Below, piece after piece: positions 43,008 to 52,170 of a DNA stretch of 64,000 nt. The position numbers were made by a program, and so were the translations under genes. The DNA is from an uncultured Spirochaetales bacterium (GTDB lineage: Bacteria > Spirochaetota > Spirochaetia > Sphaerochaetales > Sphaerochaetaceae). Location of the stretch: the NCBI GenBank assembly GCA_949299185.1, contig CASFZR010000001.1, positions 62,001-126,000 on the forward strand, read 5' to 3'. Within the stretch, counting starts at the first letter, position 1. Each line of letters starts with the position of its first letter. The notes beneath the pieces are model-generated. The model ran no database searches and was not told the origin of the DNA. It worked only from the letters and a program-made list of their open reading frames with translations.

Positions 43008-43780
43008 TGGCGCCAGATGGACTCCATGGCCGCTTCCAGCTTGCCAAGGATATTGCCCAGGAGGCCTCAGCGTTCCTCCTCTCCCACGAGTCCATGCGCC
43101 TCAGCACGAGGACTAAGGCCGAGAATGACTATGTGACTGAGGCAGATGGGACGGTTGAGAGGATGATAAGGGAGGCTATCTCCAAGGCTTTCCCCTCTGA
43201 TTCAGTCTATGGTGAGGAGTTCGGAGGGGAGACAGGGAGCCGCAGACGCTGGATCATCGATCCGATCGATGGCACGGTCAACTTCATGGCCTCGTTTCCG
43301 GATTATACCGTATCGATCGCATATGAGGATGAGGAGGGGCTTGCGTTTGGCGTAGTGGCGGTTCCCCGTCAGCACGAGGTCTTCTGCGCCTTCAGGGGAG
43401 AGGGGGCCTTCCTCAATGACTCTCCCATCCATACCGATGAGAGTGAGGATACTTCCCGTACCCTTGCCCTGCTTGTACCGCCGCACAGGCACCATGAGAT
43501 GCTTGATGGGTATATCGTGAGGATGAGGCGCTTCTATGAGATCATCTCCGATGTGCGTTCCATCGGCTCCGCGGCCCTGTCGCTCTGCTATGTGGCTTGC
43601 GGACGTGCGTCCATGTACTATGAGACGGCGCTCCATATCTACGACTGCGCAGCCGGTATCGTGATAGTCCGTGAAGCAGGTGGTATGGTGACGCTCCTCT
43701 CCGATGATGAGGATTGGATGGATATCGCGGCATCCTCTGCCGCCGCGCATCGGAAGATGCTGGAGACCATAGATGGTTAA
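43007..43780 (+). CDS. Inositol monophosphatase family protein
   Basis: This 257-residue magnesium-dependent phosphatase (IMPase/SuhB/HisN family) has metal sites in YGEEFGGE (Glu, about 67) and IIDPIDGTVNFMASFP (about 82-97), and a late motif IYDCAAGIVIVREAGG (about 206). The usual Trp before the Asp of the last motif is Tyr here. Substrates may be inositol phosphate, histidinol phosphate or another sugar phosphate. ATG 43007 follows AAGGAG by 6 nt and overlaps the previous stop. Confidence 0.88.
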   Translation: MAPDGLHGRFQLAKDIAQEASAFLLSHESMRLSTRTKAENDYVTEADGTVERMIREAISKAFPSDSVYGEEFGGETGSRRRWIIDPIDGTVNFMASFPDYTVSIAYEDEEGLAFGVVAVPRQHEVFCAFRGEGAFLNDSPIHTDESEDTSRTLALLVPPHRHHEMLDGYIVRMRRFYEIISDVRSIGSAALSLCYVACGRASMYYETALHIYDCAAGIVIVREAGGMVTLLSDDEDWMDIAASSAAAHRKMLETIDG

Positions 43781-44429
43781 GGGCGTCCTCTTCGATTTCG
43801 ACGGAACCCTTGCCGATTCATCTGCAGGGATATTCCATACCGCGCTCTATTCGATACGCCAGCTTGGCATAACGAAGGAATATGGTGAGGAGCAGCTGAG
43901 GCGCTTCGTCGGGCCTCCCCTCCGAGACTGCTTCCGTGTCACGTTCGATCTCGATCCATCGCTCATAGATGATGCGGTGAGGATATATAGGGAGGAGTAC
44001 CTGCGGACAGGATACAGGATGATGAGCCTGTATCCTGGCATGAAGGAGCTTCTGATAAGGCTCCGTTCCCTCTCGATAATGACAGGTGTCGCGACATTCA
44101 AGGGAGAGGAGCTGGTGAAGTCCTGTCTTGACAATCTCGGAGTGCTTTCCCTCTTTGACTCCGTGCATGGCTCAGATGAGCGTGAGAGCCGCACGAAGGG
44201 CGATATCATCCGTCTGGTGCTATCTGATATGGCGATAGATAGGTCTGAGGCCCTTATGGTAGGAGACACGGTCAATGACCGCAGGGGAGCGGAGGATGCC
44301 GGCGTTCCGTTCCTGGCTGTGACGTATGGCTTCGGATTCCGCACCGCGGATGAGAGGAAGGAGTGCATGTGTGCCGGTGACACGGAGGAGATATTCCGTA
44401 TGATAGAGGATATCAATGGAGGAAGATAA
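43773..44429 (+). CDS. HAD-family hydrolase, phosphoglycolate phosphatase-like
   Basis: This 218-residue phosphatase has motif [13 protein letters not shown], a helical cap (about 15-85), motif II Thr in [10 protein letters not shown], the Lys in SRTKGDIIR and motif [18 protein letters not shown] (about 163). Substrate specificity in this group is broad; phosphoglycolate or pyrophosphate are typical. It overlaps the preceding phosphatase by 8 bp and precedes ridA by 1 bp. Confidence 0.87.
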   Translation: MVKGVLFDFDGTLADSSAGIFHTALYSIRQLGITKEYGEEQLRRFVGPPLRDCFRVTFDLDPSLIDDAVRIYREEYLRTGYRMMSLYPGMKELLIRLRSLSIMTGVATFKGEELVKSCLDNLGVLSLFDSVHGSDERESRTKGDIIRLVLSDMAIDRSEALMVGDTVNDRRGAEDAGVPFLAVTYGFGFRTADERKECMCAGDTEEIFRMIEDINGGR

Positions 44430-44430
44430 G

Positions 44431-44814
44431 ATGATAGAGAAGATCGAGACAAAGGCCGCTCCCGCGGCAATCGGACCGTATAGCCAGGCAGTGAAGGCTA
44501 ATGGGATGCTCTTCGCGTCGGGACAGATCCCTATAGACCCTGCTACAGGGGCTATCGTGGAAGGCAGTGCCGCCGATCAGGCTAAGCAGGTATTCAAGAA
44601 TATCAACGCGGTGCTTTCCGCTGCCGGTACGGATATCACGAAGGTCGTGAAGGCCACGGTGTTCCTGAAGGACATGGCGGATTTCGCCTCCGTCAACGAG
44701 GTCTACGCGGAGGCCTTCGCTTCCGCTCCGGTGCTTCCCGCACGCTCTGCTGTAGCGGTGAAGACGCTTCCTAAGGATGTGCAGGTGGAGATTGAGGTCA
44801 TCGCGCTCTTATAG
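44431..44814 (+). CDS. ridA: RidA family reactive imine deaminase
   Basis: This 127-residue protein hydrolyses the enamine/imine intermediates released by PLP enzymes. It has [19 protein letters not shown] (about 9-27), the catalytic Arg in LPARSAVAV (about 104) and EIEVIALL at the end. ATG 44431 is used because GGAGG lies 8 nt upstream. The frame could start at 44416, inside the preceding gene. The length matches the family exactly. Confidence 0.93.
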   Translation: MIEKIETKAAPAAIGPYSQAVKANGMLFASGQIPIDPATGAIVEGSAADQAKQVFKNINAVLSAAGTDITKVVKATVFLKDMADFASVNEVYAEAFASAPVLPARSAVAVKTLPKDVQVEIEVIALL

Positions 44815-44834
44815 GCATCAGAGGCCGCGCTTCC

Positions 44835-46202
44835 TTATTCAGGATCCGCGGCTTCTTCCTTCCTGAAGAGCCTCCTGGTATAGATGAGCATCGTCATGTA
44901 GCAGGCTGTCCCGCCGATGAAGTTTGATATAGGCTCGGCTATGAACACCCCGTTTATGCCTGCTCCGAGGCGAGGCAGGAGGAGAGTCAGTGGGACGACG
45001 ATGACTATCTTGCGGAAGATCGAGAAGAATATCGCCTGATGGGACTTCCCGAGTCCCACGAATACCGTCTGGCCGCAGAACTGCAGCGCCATCATGAAGA
45101 AGCCGAAGAAGTATATATGCATCGCGCCTACGCCCTTCTCCAGGAGTTCTTGGTCTGAGCTGAAGAGATGGATGAACGGCTCAGGGAAGAGGAAGAGGAT
45201 CAGCCAGGAGATCAGCATATAGCTTACTCCGATCACGGTAAGGAACCTTATGGCCTTCCTTATGCGGCCGAACTCCCTTGCTCCGTAGTTGTATCCGATC
45301 ACAGGACGGCCTGCGTCCGTGAGTCCCTGCGCCGGTAGCGATACCATGTCGCGTATGGAGTTCAATACCGTCATTATCCCCACGTAGATATCGCTACCGA
45401 AGAGACGCAGCGTTGAAGTGCAGGCGATCTGCACGGCGCCGTTGGAGGCCTGCATGATGAAGCCCGCAAGTCCTAGGCTCGTTATCTTCCGCACCGTGGG
45501 AAGGGAAAGCCTCATTATCGAGGGGCGGAGGCGCATTATCGTATGCCGTCCCCTGAGGAATGAGATGACGAACACCGCAGACAGCAGCTGTGAGATCACG
45601 GAGGCTATCGCGGCGCCGGCGATTCCCATATCGAAGATGAAGATGAAGACTGGATCGAGGATGATATTAGCGATTGCTCCCAGCAGCACCGTCACCATGC
45701 CTGTCTTTCCGAAGCCCTGCGCGTTGATAAACGAGTTCATCCCTGTCCCCATCAGCACGAATGGAGTGCCCGCAAGGTATATCATCAGATAGTCCCTGGC
45801 ATATGGATATGTCACCTCAGAGGCCCCGAAGAGGAAGAGGAGCGGACGCATCAGCGAGTAGAAGACAAGCATCAGCAGCAGTGACGTGAGGAGAAGCATG
45901 GAGAAGGTGTTTCCCATGATCCTCTCCGCCTCATCATCCTTTCCCGCTCCGCGTGCTATCGAGGCAAGCGGGGCTCCTCCGGTGGCGAAGAGGTTTGTGA
46001 ACGCCGCCGTGAGCGAGACTATCGGGAAGGTCAGGCCGAGTCCCGTCAGCGCCATTGCGGATGTTCCGGGCAGGTGTCCTATGTATATCCTGTCAACGAC
46101 GCTGTAGAGCATCTGGACCAGCTGCGCGATCGTCATCGGGATGGCAAGCTGGAGTATATGGGAATATATAGAACCTTTGCTGAAGTCGCTCTTGTTGTCC
46201 AC
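44835..46202 (-). CDS. MATE family multidrug/sodium antiporter
   Basis: This 455-residue protein has about 12 membrane helices. It opens with DFSKGSIYSHILQLAIPMTI and contains two pseudo-repeats, with MALTGLGLTFPIVSL in the first half and SLPAQGLTDAGRPVIGYNYG in the second, as in NorM/DinF-like exporters. It starts with GTG 46202 and has no ribosome site. A perfect -35 TTGACA and a -10 6 nt before the GTG suggest a leaderless mRNA. Confidence 0.9.
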   Translation of the reverse strand: MDNKSDFSKGSIYSHILQLAIPMTIAQLVQMLYSVVDRIYIGHLPGTSAMALTGLGLTFPIVSLTAAFTNLFATGGAPLASIARGAGKDDEAERIMGNTFSMLLLTSLLLMLVFYSLMRPLLFLFGASEVTYPYARDYLMIYLAGTPFVLMGTGMNSFINAQGFGKTGMVTVLLGAIANIILDPVFIFIFDMGIAGAAIASVISQLLSAVFVISFLRGRHTIMRLRPSIMRLSLPTVRKITSLGLAGFIMQASNGAVQIACTSTLRLFGSDIYVGIMTVLNSIRDMVSLPAQGLTDAGRPVIGYNYGAREFGRIRKAIRFLTVIGVSYMLISWLILFLFPEPFIHLFSSDQELLEKGVGAMHIYFFGFFMMALQFCGQTVFVGLGKSHQAIFFSIFRKIVIVVPLTLLLPRLGAGINGVFIAEPISNFIGGTACYMTMLIYTRRLFRKEEAADPE

Positions 46203-46208
46203 AAGTCT

Positions 46209-46237
46209 GTTTTATGGACAGAGGGCCGTGCTGTCAA
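46209..46237 (-). promoter_or_regulatory. Leaderless-type promoter of the MATE gene
   Basis: On the minus strand, -35 TTGACA (46237-46232, perfect), 17 bp, -10 TAAAAC (46214-46209, 4 of 6), then exactly 6 nt to GTG 46202. Confidence 0.7.
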
Positions 46238-46250
46238 TCCTTAGCGCGAA

Positions 46251-46284
46251 AGGGAAAGGCGGCCATGCGCGAACATGACCGCCC
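46251..46284 (-). terminator. Terminator of the fucO-like gene
   Basis: On the minus strand GGCGGTCATG and CATGGCCGCC arms (one mismatch) close a TTCGCG loop and are followed by TTTCCC. It lies just after the dehydrogenase stop and before the MATE promoter. Confidence 0.75.
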
Positions 46285-46305
46285 GTATCTGGCTTGATCT
46301 CCGGA

Positions 46306-47451
46306 TTACATTATCTTCCTGAAGAGTGCCTTGAAGTCATCGATGGTCGCATCCTTCGGGTTGCCAGGCGCACATGCGTCCGCGGCTGCCGAAGAGGCGA
46401 GGAAGTCCAGGTCCTCCTCCTTGATCGCTTCAAGCCTAGATGGTATGCCGACATCCTCTGAGAGCTTCCTGACTGCGTCGATAGCGGCCTTCCTGTACTC
46501 GTCCTGGCTCATGGAATCGACGTTCTTCACACCCATTGCCCTCGCGATCTCCCTGTACTTCTCTCCGGTCGCCTCGGCGTTGAATTCCATGACGATCGGA
46601 AGCATCATGGCACAGGCGACTCCATGCGGGGTGTCATAGACCGCGCCTAGCGTATGGGCCATCGAATGGGCGATTCCGAGTCCGACGTTGGAGAATCCCA
46701 TTCCGGCGATGTACTGCCCGAGAGCCATGTCCTTCTTGCCTTCGGCCTTTCCGGCGACGGAATCACGGAGGCTGCGTGCTATGATCTCAATAGCCTTGAG
46801 ATGGAACATATCCGTCATCTCCCAGGCGGCCTTCGTCGTGTAGCCCTCGATGGCGTGGGTGAGGGCATCCATGCCAGTCGCTGCCGTAAGTCCCTTCGGC
46901 ATCGTGGCCATCATGTCCGGATCGACTACCGCCACGACAGGCATGTCATGCGGATCGACGCAGACGAACTTCCTCTTACGCTCCGTGTCGGTGATGACGT
47001 AGTTGATGGTAACCTCCGCGGCCGTTCCTGCCGTGGTCGGTACCGCGATGATCGGTGCACAGGGGTTCTTGGTCGGTGCCGTGCCTTCAAGGCTCCTCAC
47101 GTCCGCGAACTCCGGGTTAGTGGCGATGATGCCGATGGCCTTCGCCGTGTCCATCGAGCTACCGCCTCCGATCGCGACTATGCAGTCAGCCTTCGCATCG
47201 GTATATGCCTTGACGCCATGCTGTACGTTCTCGATCGTAGGATTGGCCTTGATATCCGTATAGAGTGAGTAGGGAATCGAAGCCTTGTCGAGTATGTCGG
47301 TGACCTTCTTCGTCACACCGAACTTCACAAGGTCGGGGTCCGAGCATACGAACGCCTTTGCGAATCCTCTTGCCTTTATCTCATTAGCGATCTCCTCGAT
47401 CGCTCCGCTGCCATGATAGCTCGTCTGGTTGAGCATTATCCTGTTTGCCAT
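46306..47451 (-). CDS. fucO: Iron-containing alcohol dehydrogenase, lactaldehyde reductase-like
   Basis: This 381-residue NAD-dependent enzyme of the group III alcohol dehydrogenases has the nucleotide site AIGGGSSMDTAKAIG (about 95), TTAGTAAEVTINYVI (about 140) and the iron ligands in TGMDALTHAIEGY (about 190-205) and GIAHSMAHTLGAVYDTPHG (about 262-280). It is closest to lactaldehyde reductase (FucO), which makes 1,2-propanediol from L-lactaldehyde, but no fucose or rhamnose genes are nearby. Alternatives are other short-chain diol or alcohol dehydrogenases. GGAGG precedes the start on the minus strand. Confidence 0.87.
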   Translation of the reverse strand: MANRIMLNQTSYHGSGAIEEIANEIKARGFAKAFVCSDPDLVKFGVTKKVTDILDKASIPYSLYTDIKANPTIENVQHGVKAYTDAKADCIVAIGGGSSMDTAKAIGIIATNPEFADVRSLEGTAPTKNPCAPIIAVPTTAGTAAEVTINYVITDTERKRKFVCVDPHDMPVVAVVDPDMMATMPKGLTAATGMDALTHAIEGYTTKAAWEMTDMFHLKAIEIIARSLRDSVAGKAEGKKDMALGQYIAGMGFSNVGLGIAHSMAHTLGAVYDTPHGVACAMMLPIVMEFNAEATGEKYREIARAMGVKNVDSMSQDEYRKAAIDAVRKLSEDVGIPSRLEAIKEEDLDFLASSAAADACAPGNPKDATIDDFKALFRKIM

Positions 47452-47511
47452 GATATTCCTCCATTCCTGAAGATAATGGAAAATCGGGAAGAAGGTAAGA
47501 TGCTATCTCGG

Positions 47512-47540
47512 TTGACGATTATCCTTGCTTCCATTACCGT
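47512..47540 (+). promoter_or_regulatory. Leaderless-type promoter of def
   Basis: -35 TTGACG (47512-47517, 5 of 6), 17 bp, -10 TACCGT (47535-47540), then exactly 6 nt to ATG 47547. No ribosome site is present. Confidence 0.65.
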
Positions 47541-47546
47541 AACCAT

Positions 47547-48059
47547 ATGCTTGATATCTATACGCTCGGAGACGAGGTTCTCCGCGAGGAATGTAAGGAT
47601 ATAACGGAATTCGACTCGGCACTGAGGATGCTGGCCGATGCCATGCTCGACACGCTTGATGAGGCGGATGGGGTAGGGCTTGCCGGCCCGCAGGTCGGCG
47701 TGCCGCAGAAGATCTTTGTCGTGCATATAAGCGGCAATGCGCCTATGTACTTCATCAATCCCTCGATCATCGAGACGAGCATAGAGGAGTGCCCCTATGA
47801 GGAGGGCTGCCTCTCCGTGCCCGGTGTCTATCATGATGTGATAAGACCGGCCTCCGTTACTGTCCAGGCCCAGGACCTTGATGGTAAGCCATTCACGCTC
47901 AAGGCAGACGGGCTCCTTGCCCGCGTCATCCAGCATGAGAACGATCATCTACATGGGGTACTTTACATCGATCATCTCTCAGAGAACGACAAGAAGGCAG
48001 TCATAAGGTCCTATGAGAGGAAGAACAAGGCCAGGCTCAAGGCCAGGAAGAGGGTCTGA
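47547..48059 (+). CDS. def: Peptide deformylase
   Basis: This 170-residue metalloenzyme removes the formyl group from new proteins. All three motifs are present: GVGLAGPQVG (about 46, with Gly replacing the common Ala), EEGCLSVPG (about 92) with the metal Cys, and QHENDHLHGV (about 134) with both metal His and the catalytic Glu. The fmt start immediately follows the stop. The start at 47547 has no ribosome site and fits a leaderless mRNA. Confidence 0.95.
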   Translation: MLDIYTLGDEVLREECKDITEFDSALRMLADAMLDTLDEADGVGLAGPQVGVPQKIFVVHISGNAPMYFINPSIIETSIEECPYEEGCLSVPGVYHDVIRPASVTVQAQDLDGKPFTLKADGLLARVIQHENDHLHGVLYIDHLSENDKKAVIRSYERKNKARLKARKRV

Positions 48060-48986
48060 GTGAGGATACTTTACGCGGCTACGGGAGATATAGCGCTGGA
48101 CCTGCTCTCCGCCTTGCATGAGGAAGGGCTGGTCGGAGCGGTGCTGACCGCCCCTGATGCTCCGGGAAAGCGTGGCAAGGGGCTGATTCCCCCTCCCGTG
48201 AAGGTCAGGGCCGAGGAGCTGGGGCTTCCGGTCTATCAACCGGAGACGCTCCGTACTGAGGCAAGGGAGAGGGTAAGGGAGCTTGGTGTCGATACCCTTC
48301 TCTCATTCTGCTATGGAAAGATATTCGGGCCTCGCTTCCTCTCGCTCTTCGACCATACGTTCAATGTCCATCCTTCGCTCCTTCCGCTTCATCGGGGCTG
48401 CTCGCCGATCTATGCCGCGATCAGGTCGCTTGATCGTGAGACGGGAATATCGCTGCAGGAGATCGCTCTCGGCGTTGTTGAGGGGGTTATCTTCGCCCGC
48501 ACCGTCATTCCCCTTGATGGGACCGAGACGACGGGAAGCCTTGAGGCAATGGTAAGGGAGATCGCTCCCTCTCTCGTGATTCCGGCCCTGCGTGATTTCT
48601 CTCCATCGCGGAGGGAAAGGCAGGAAGGCGAGCCTAGCTATACCGGATTCATCGGCAAGGAGGACGGTCGCCTTGATTTCTCCAGATCCGCGTCTGAGCT
48701 TCATGCGATCATCAGGGCATGCTGCCCGTGGCCTAAGGCCTACGCGATGCTTGATGGCTCTCCTCTTTACCTTACGGGTGTCTGGGGTTCTGCCTTCGAT
48801 TCCCCAGAGCCTTGCGCTGAGGCTCCTGGCACGGTGGTGGACGCCGTGAAGGGAAGGGGGCTGAGGATCGCTACCGGATGCGGCTACCTGTATGTATCGA
48901 AGGTGCTTCCTCCTGCCCGCAAGGAGATGGATGCGCTCTCGTACCTTAATGGCAATCGTGGTATCCTAGGATCTGTCCTGGAGTGA
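48060..48986 (+). CDS. fmt: Methionyl-tRNA formyltransferase with altered active site
   Basis: This 308-residue enzyme should formylate the initiator Met-tRNA, using 10-formyltetrahydrofolate. It starts with GTG 48060 directly after the def stop. It has the N-terminal Rossmann domain, the formyl-donor site FNVHPSLLPLHRGCSPI (about 101-117, Asn and His present) and a C-terminal OB domain. The segment normally carrying the third catalytic residue, Asp in a GLDTGD-type motif, reads LGVVEGVIF here, so that Asp seems to be Val. Either the enzyme is impaired, another residue substitutes, or the sequence has an error. Confidence 0.88.
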   Translation: MRILYAATGDIALDLLSALHEEGLVGAVLTAPDAPGKRGKGLIPPPVKVRAEELGLPVYQPETLRTEARERVRELGVDTLLSFCYGKIFGPRFLSLFDHTFNVHPSLLPLHRGCSPIYAAIRSLDRETGISLQEIALGVVEGVIFARTVIPLDGTETTGSLEAMVREIAPSLVIPALRDFSPSRRERQEGEPSYTGFIGKEDGRLDFSRSASELHAIIRACCPWPKAYAMLDGSPLYLTGVWGSAFDSPEPCAEAPGTVVDAVKGRGLRIATGCGYLYVSKVLPPARKEMDALSYLNGNRGILGSVLE

Positions 48987-48988
48987 TT

Positions 48989-51178
48989 ATGAGAAAGCGC
49001 GTACTCTTCTTCCTTTTCGTCATGCTTGTGTCCGTTGAGCTTCTTTCGGCATCCTTCTTCAAGCCGAAGTTCGCCCTCGTGCTTGGCGGCGGCGGGGCGA
49101 AGGGACTTGCGCATATCCCGATAATCCAGGAGCTGGACAGGCGGGGAATCGTTCCTGACATGGTCCTCGGAACGAGTGCCGGCGCCCTGATCGGCGGGCT
49201 CTATGCGGCAGGCCACGATGGGGATGAGCTGGAGGAGATCGTCACCGAGAACGATATAATGAACTATATCTTCCACCTCTATGCGGTACGCCCGCGAGAG
49301 CTTATACCTTCTCCTTTCACCGATTTTGAGACGAACCTGCTTACTGTCGAGTTCGGAACCACCGGATTCGGAGCCGCGAACGCGATACTCGATGATCAGT
49401 ATATCAACGCGTTCCTCAGGCGCTATATCGCGAAGGTGATGGAAGTGGAGGATTTCGATGATCTTCCGATCGCCTTCCGCGCCATAGGCACCGATATAAC
49501 GAATAACAGGAAGGTGGTCTTTGATTCCGGCTCCCTCTTCGAGGCCCTTCGCGCGTCGATGGCGATCCCTCTTGTCTTCGCTCCCGTGCAGCTTGAGGAT
49601 GGAAGCTGGATCATGGATGGCGGCACCGAGGATAATCTCCCGATAGATGTCGCAAGGGACCTTGGTGCGGATATCGTGCTGGCTGTCGATGTGGCCGATG
49701 CCGGGCGTGTCCATCCTGATTCGGTCCCTGATATGCACACGCTCTCCGGAGCCTTCACCGGCTTTACCGATTATCTCTCGCGCCCGGCAGTGCTTGCGCA
49801 GTATGAGAACGCAGACTGGGTCATCGTGCCGGATGTAGGTACATTCTCCGCCCTCGATTTCGGATCGAAGTCCACGGAAGAGCTTCTGGAGGCTGGCCGT
49901 GAGGCCGTGGCTGAGAACGCGGATGTGTTCGATGAGCTAGAGCGCCGTCTCGCGCCTTATAAGGATGACATGGAGTACACGCATTACTCCGAGCTTCCGA
50001 CCCCTGTGATCGAGAAGGTCCTCCCGAATGGCGTTCCTGCAAGTTACAGAGAGACGCTTGTCTCGTTCGAGGGGCGGCCGATGGACTATGAGACTATCAG
50101 CGAGTTCGAGGCCTTCCTTGATGATATAAGGACGCATGAGGGACTGAAGAGCGTCACTTACGATGTGGTCGATGGCATCATCACGGTATATACCACCCCG
50201 TTCCCCACGATGTCGGGAAACATATCGCTGGGACTCTCCGGAGGCATAGGCGTCAGGTATGATGGGACGGCTATCTTCTTCGTCTATGATCCTGAGTTCA
50301 CGCTCTCCGGAAGCATATCGCTGCTGCCGAACCTCGGGCTGGAGTATGGAATCGTCGTGGATGAGGGCATAATGATCGAAGGCGGGCTTGTCCTTCCGTT
50401 CATGCAGTCCCTCTTCCTCTATGGCGATCTGAGCCTGAAATACGGGCAGCAGTCCTATCTCTCTATCCCTGGGACGAGGGCCTACAACTTCGGCAATGAT
50501 GCGGGTGTGACCCTCCGCTTCGGCCTGGCTTATATCTATCGCGATAAGATCCGTCTGGATCTGATCGGCGGCGTGGATTACACATATATCTCCGGTAAGA
50601 ACAGCTCGTCGCTATCGCTGGGCACATCCCATGATGTGTATCCATACGGAGGCCTTGGATTCGTCTATGATGATTATCTAGGCACCGATGCTGCCGATAA
50701 CGGCCTTGAGATGAGCCTCGCGCTCTCTGTCGGAGGTGATTTCCCTGACACGAGCCTTGCCTATTCGATGGTCTTCGATATCTACGGTGCGTTCGGACCT
50801 ACGGATTTCCTGAAGTTCATCGTCGATGCCGAGGTCTCCACGATAAGGCGTCCCTGGGATCTGGCGGCGGCCTACAGGGCGACGAAGACAGGCCTCATCT
50901 CTCCCGACCATATCTATGTCATGGGTGGCGTGAGGCTGCCTCTTCCTGCCTCGACCTATGTCGATGCCGGCATCTACTTCGAATCCTTCGATAAGGATGG
51001 CGCGAGGGAGAAGGATTCCTCATGGAGTACCGGACAGCTCATCCCGTTCACCCTCCTTGATACGATCGAGCTTGGCGGCTATCTGTCGGGTGGCATCATC
51101 ACGTCGTTCGGCCGTATCGGCGGTGAGCTTTTCCTTTCGATGCACCCACGCGTATCCTTCATGATTACGATAGAGTGA
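48989..51178 (+). CDS. Patatin-type autotransporter (PlpD-like, type Vd secretion)
   Basis: This 729-residue protein has a signal peptide (residues 1-20), a patatin lipase domain (about 25-300: LGGGGAKGLAHI oxyanion loop, GTSAGALIGGL nucleophile, MDGGTEDNLP catalytic Asp) and a POTRA-like segment (about 320-390). A C-terminal 16-strand-type outer-membrane barrel follows (about 400-729), full of alternating strands such as SLKYGQQSYLSIPG. This is the domain order of the phospholipase PlpD, which carries its lipase to the cell surface. ATG 48989 follows GGAG by 5 nt. The downstream gene overlaps by 1 bp. Confidence 0.87.
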   Translation: MRKRVLFFLFVMLVSVELLSASFFKPKFALVLGGGGAKGLAHIPIIQELDRRGIVPDMVLGTSAGALIGGLYAAGHDGDELEEIVTENDIMNYIFHLYAVRPRELIPSPFTDFETNLLTVEFGTTGFGAANAILDDQYINAFLRRYIAKVMEVEDFDDLPIAFRAIGTDITNNRKVVFDSGSLFEALRASMAIPLVFAPVQLEDGSWIMDGGTEDNLPIDVARDLGADIVLAVDVADAGRVHPDSVPDMHTLSGAFTGFTDYLSRPAVLAQYENADWVIVPDVGTFSALDFGSKSTEELLEAGREAVAENADVFDELERRLAPYKDDMEYTHYSELPTPVIEKVLPNGVPASYRETLVSFEGRPMDYETISEFEAFLDDIRTHEGLKSVTYDVVDGIITVYTTPFPTMSGNISLGLSGGIGVRYDGTAIFFVYDPEFTLSGSISLLPNLGLEYGIVVDEGIMIEGGLVLPFMQSLFLYGDLSLKYGQQSYLSIPGTRAYNFGNDAGVTLRFGLAYIYRDKIRLDLIGGVDYTYISGKNSSSLSLGTSHDVYPYGGLGFVYDDYLGTDAADNGLEMSLALSVGGDFPDTSLAYSMVFDIYGAFGPTDFLKFIVDAEVSTIRRPWDLAAAYRATKTGLISPDHIYVMGGVRLPLPASTYVDAGIYFESFDKDGAREKDSSWSTGQLIPFTLLDTIELGGYLSGGIITSFGRIGGELFLSMHPRVSFMITIE

Positions 51179-52170
51179 TGGGTCGCTGGAATAGCTATAG
51201 GGGATATCTTGAGAGTCGCTTCGGCTGCGCTGTCTACCGCATCGGTATCGATGGGGGCTTCTCCTGCCCCAACCGTGATAAGGATGGGCGAGGAGGCTGC
51301 TCGTTCTGTGATGGTACCGGTGCCGTGGCCGTGTATCATAGGAAGAAGGAGTCCTCATTCCATCACGACAGCCTCTATGACGATGGCGTCGCCAACAGCC
51401 TTCTTCCCCGTCTTGATTCCATCGAGAGCCAGATAGAGCGCGGCAGGGAGTTCCTGAAGCGGCGCTATGGCGCAGATGGCTTCTCCCTCTATTTCCAGTC
51501 ATTCACGAACACCTATGACTCCGTGGATAACCTCCGCGCGATATATGACAGGGCGCTTTCGACCGGGACATATAAGGAGTTCATCGTCTCCACGCGTCCC
51601 GACACGCTTCCTCCGGATGTGGTGGATCTCCTCTCCTCCTATGCCTCCGCCTCGATGGACGTATGGGTGGAACTAGGACTGCAGAGCGCCTCTGACAGTA
51701 CGCTGAAGGCTATCGGACGGGGACATGACAGCGCCTGTTACGCTGACGCGGTATCGAGGCTGCATGAGAAGGGCATCAAGGTATCAACGCATATCATCAT
51801 AGGGCTTCCAGGGGAAGGGAAGGATGACTTCATCCGTACCGTGGATATGGTGAACGGCGTTCGCAGTGAGGGAGTGAAGATCCATAATCTCCATGTTCCA
51901 GGCGGAACCAGGATGGCTGATGAGTACCTTGATGGTGATTTTACTACCTCATCCGAGGAGCGCTATCTTGAGGATGCGGAGCTTGTGCTTCGCCGCCTTT
52001 CGCCCGATACTATCATCCAGCGCCTGGTGTGCGAGACGCCGATGCACAGGCTTATCGCGCCAAGGGTGTTCCCCGATAAATCGCTCTTCCTCTCTCGCCT
52101 TGAGAGGCAGATGGAGGAGCATGGAACGAGGCAAGGAGATCTCTATGGATGCGGAGAAGAGGATAGCTGA
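51178..52170 (+). CDS. Radical SAM protein, YhcC/TIGR01212 family
   Basis: This 330-residue protein opens with WNSYRGYLESRFGCAVYRIG, and its cluster cysteines lie in SCPNRDKDGRGGCSFC (about 29-44), the atypical spacing of the YhcC family. SAM-binding and barrel segments follow, such as YFQSFTNTYDSV and STHIIIGLPGEGKDD. The reaction is unknown; relatives are tied to tRNA or redox modification. ATG 51178 shares its A with the stop of the upstream gene. Its end overlaps the fumarase alpha gene by 26 bp. Confidence 0.88.
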   Translation: MGRWNSYRGYLESRFGCAVYRIGIDGGFSCPNRDKDGRGGCSFCDGTGAVAVYHRKKESSFHHDSLYDDGVANSLLPRLDSIESQIERGREFLKRRYGADGFSLYFQSFTNTYDSVDNLRAIYDRALSTGTYKEFIVSTRPDTLPPDVVDLLSSYASASMDVWVELGLQSASDSTLKAIGRGHDSACYADAVSRLHEKGIKVSTHIIIGLPGEGKDDFIRTVDMVNGVRSEGVKIHNLHVPGGTRMADEYLDGDFTTSSEERYLEDAELVLRRLSPDTIIQRLVCETPMHRLIAPRVFPDKSLFLSRLERQMEEHGTRQGDLYGCGEEDS

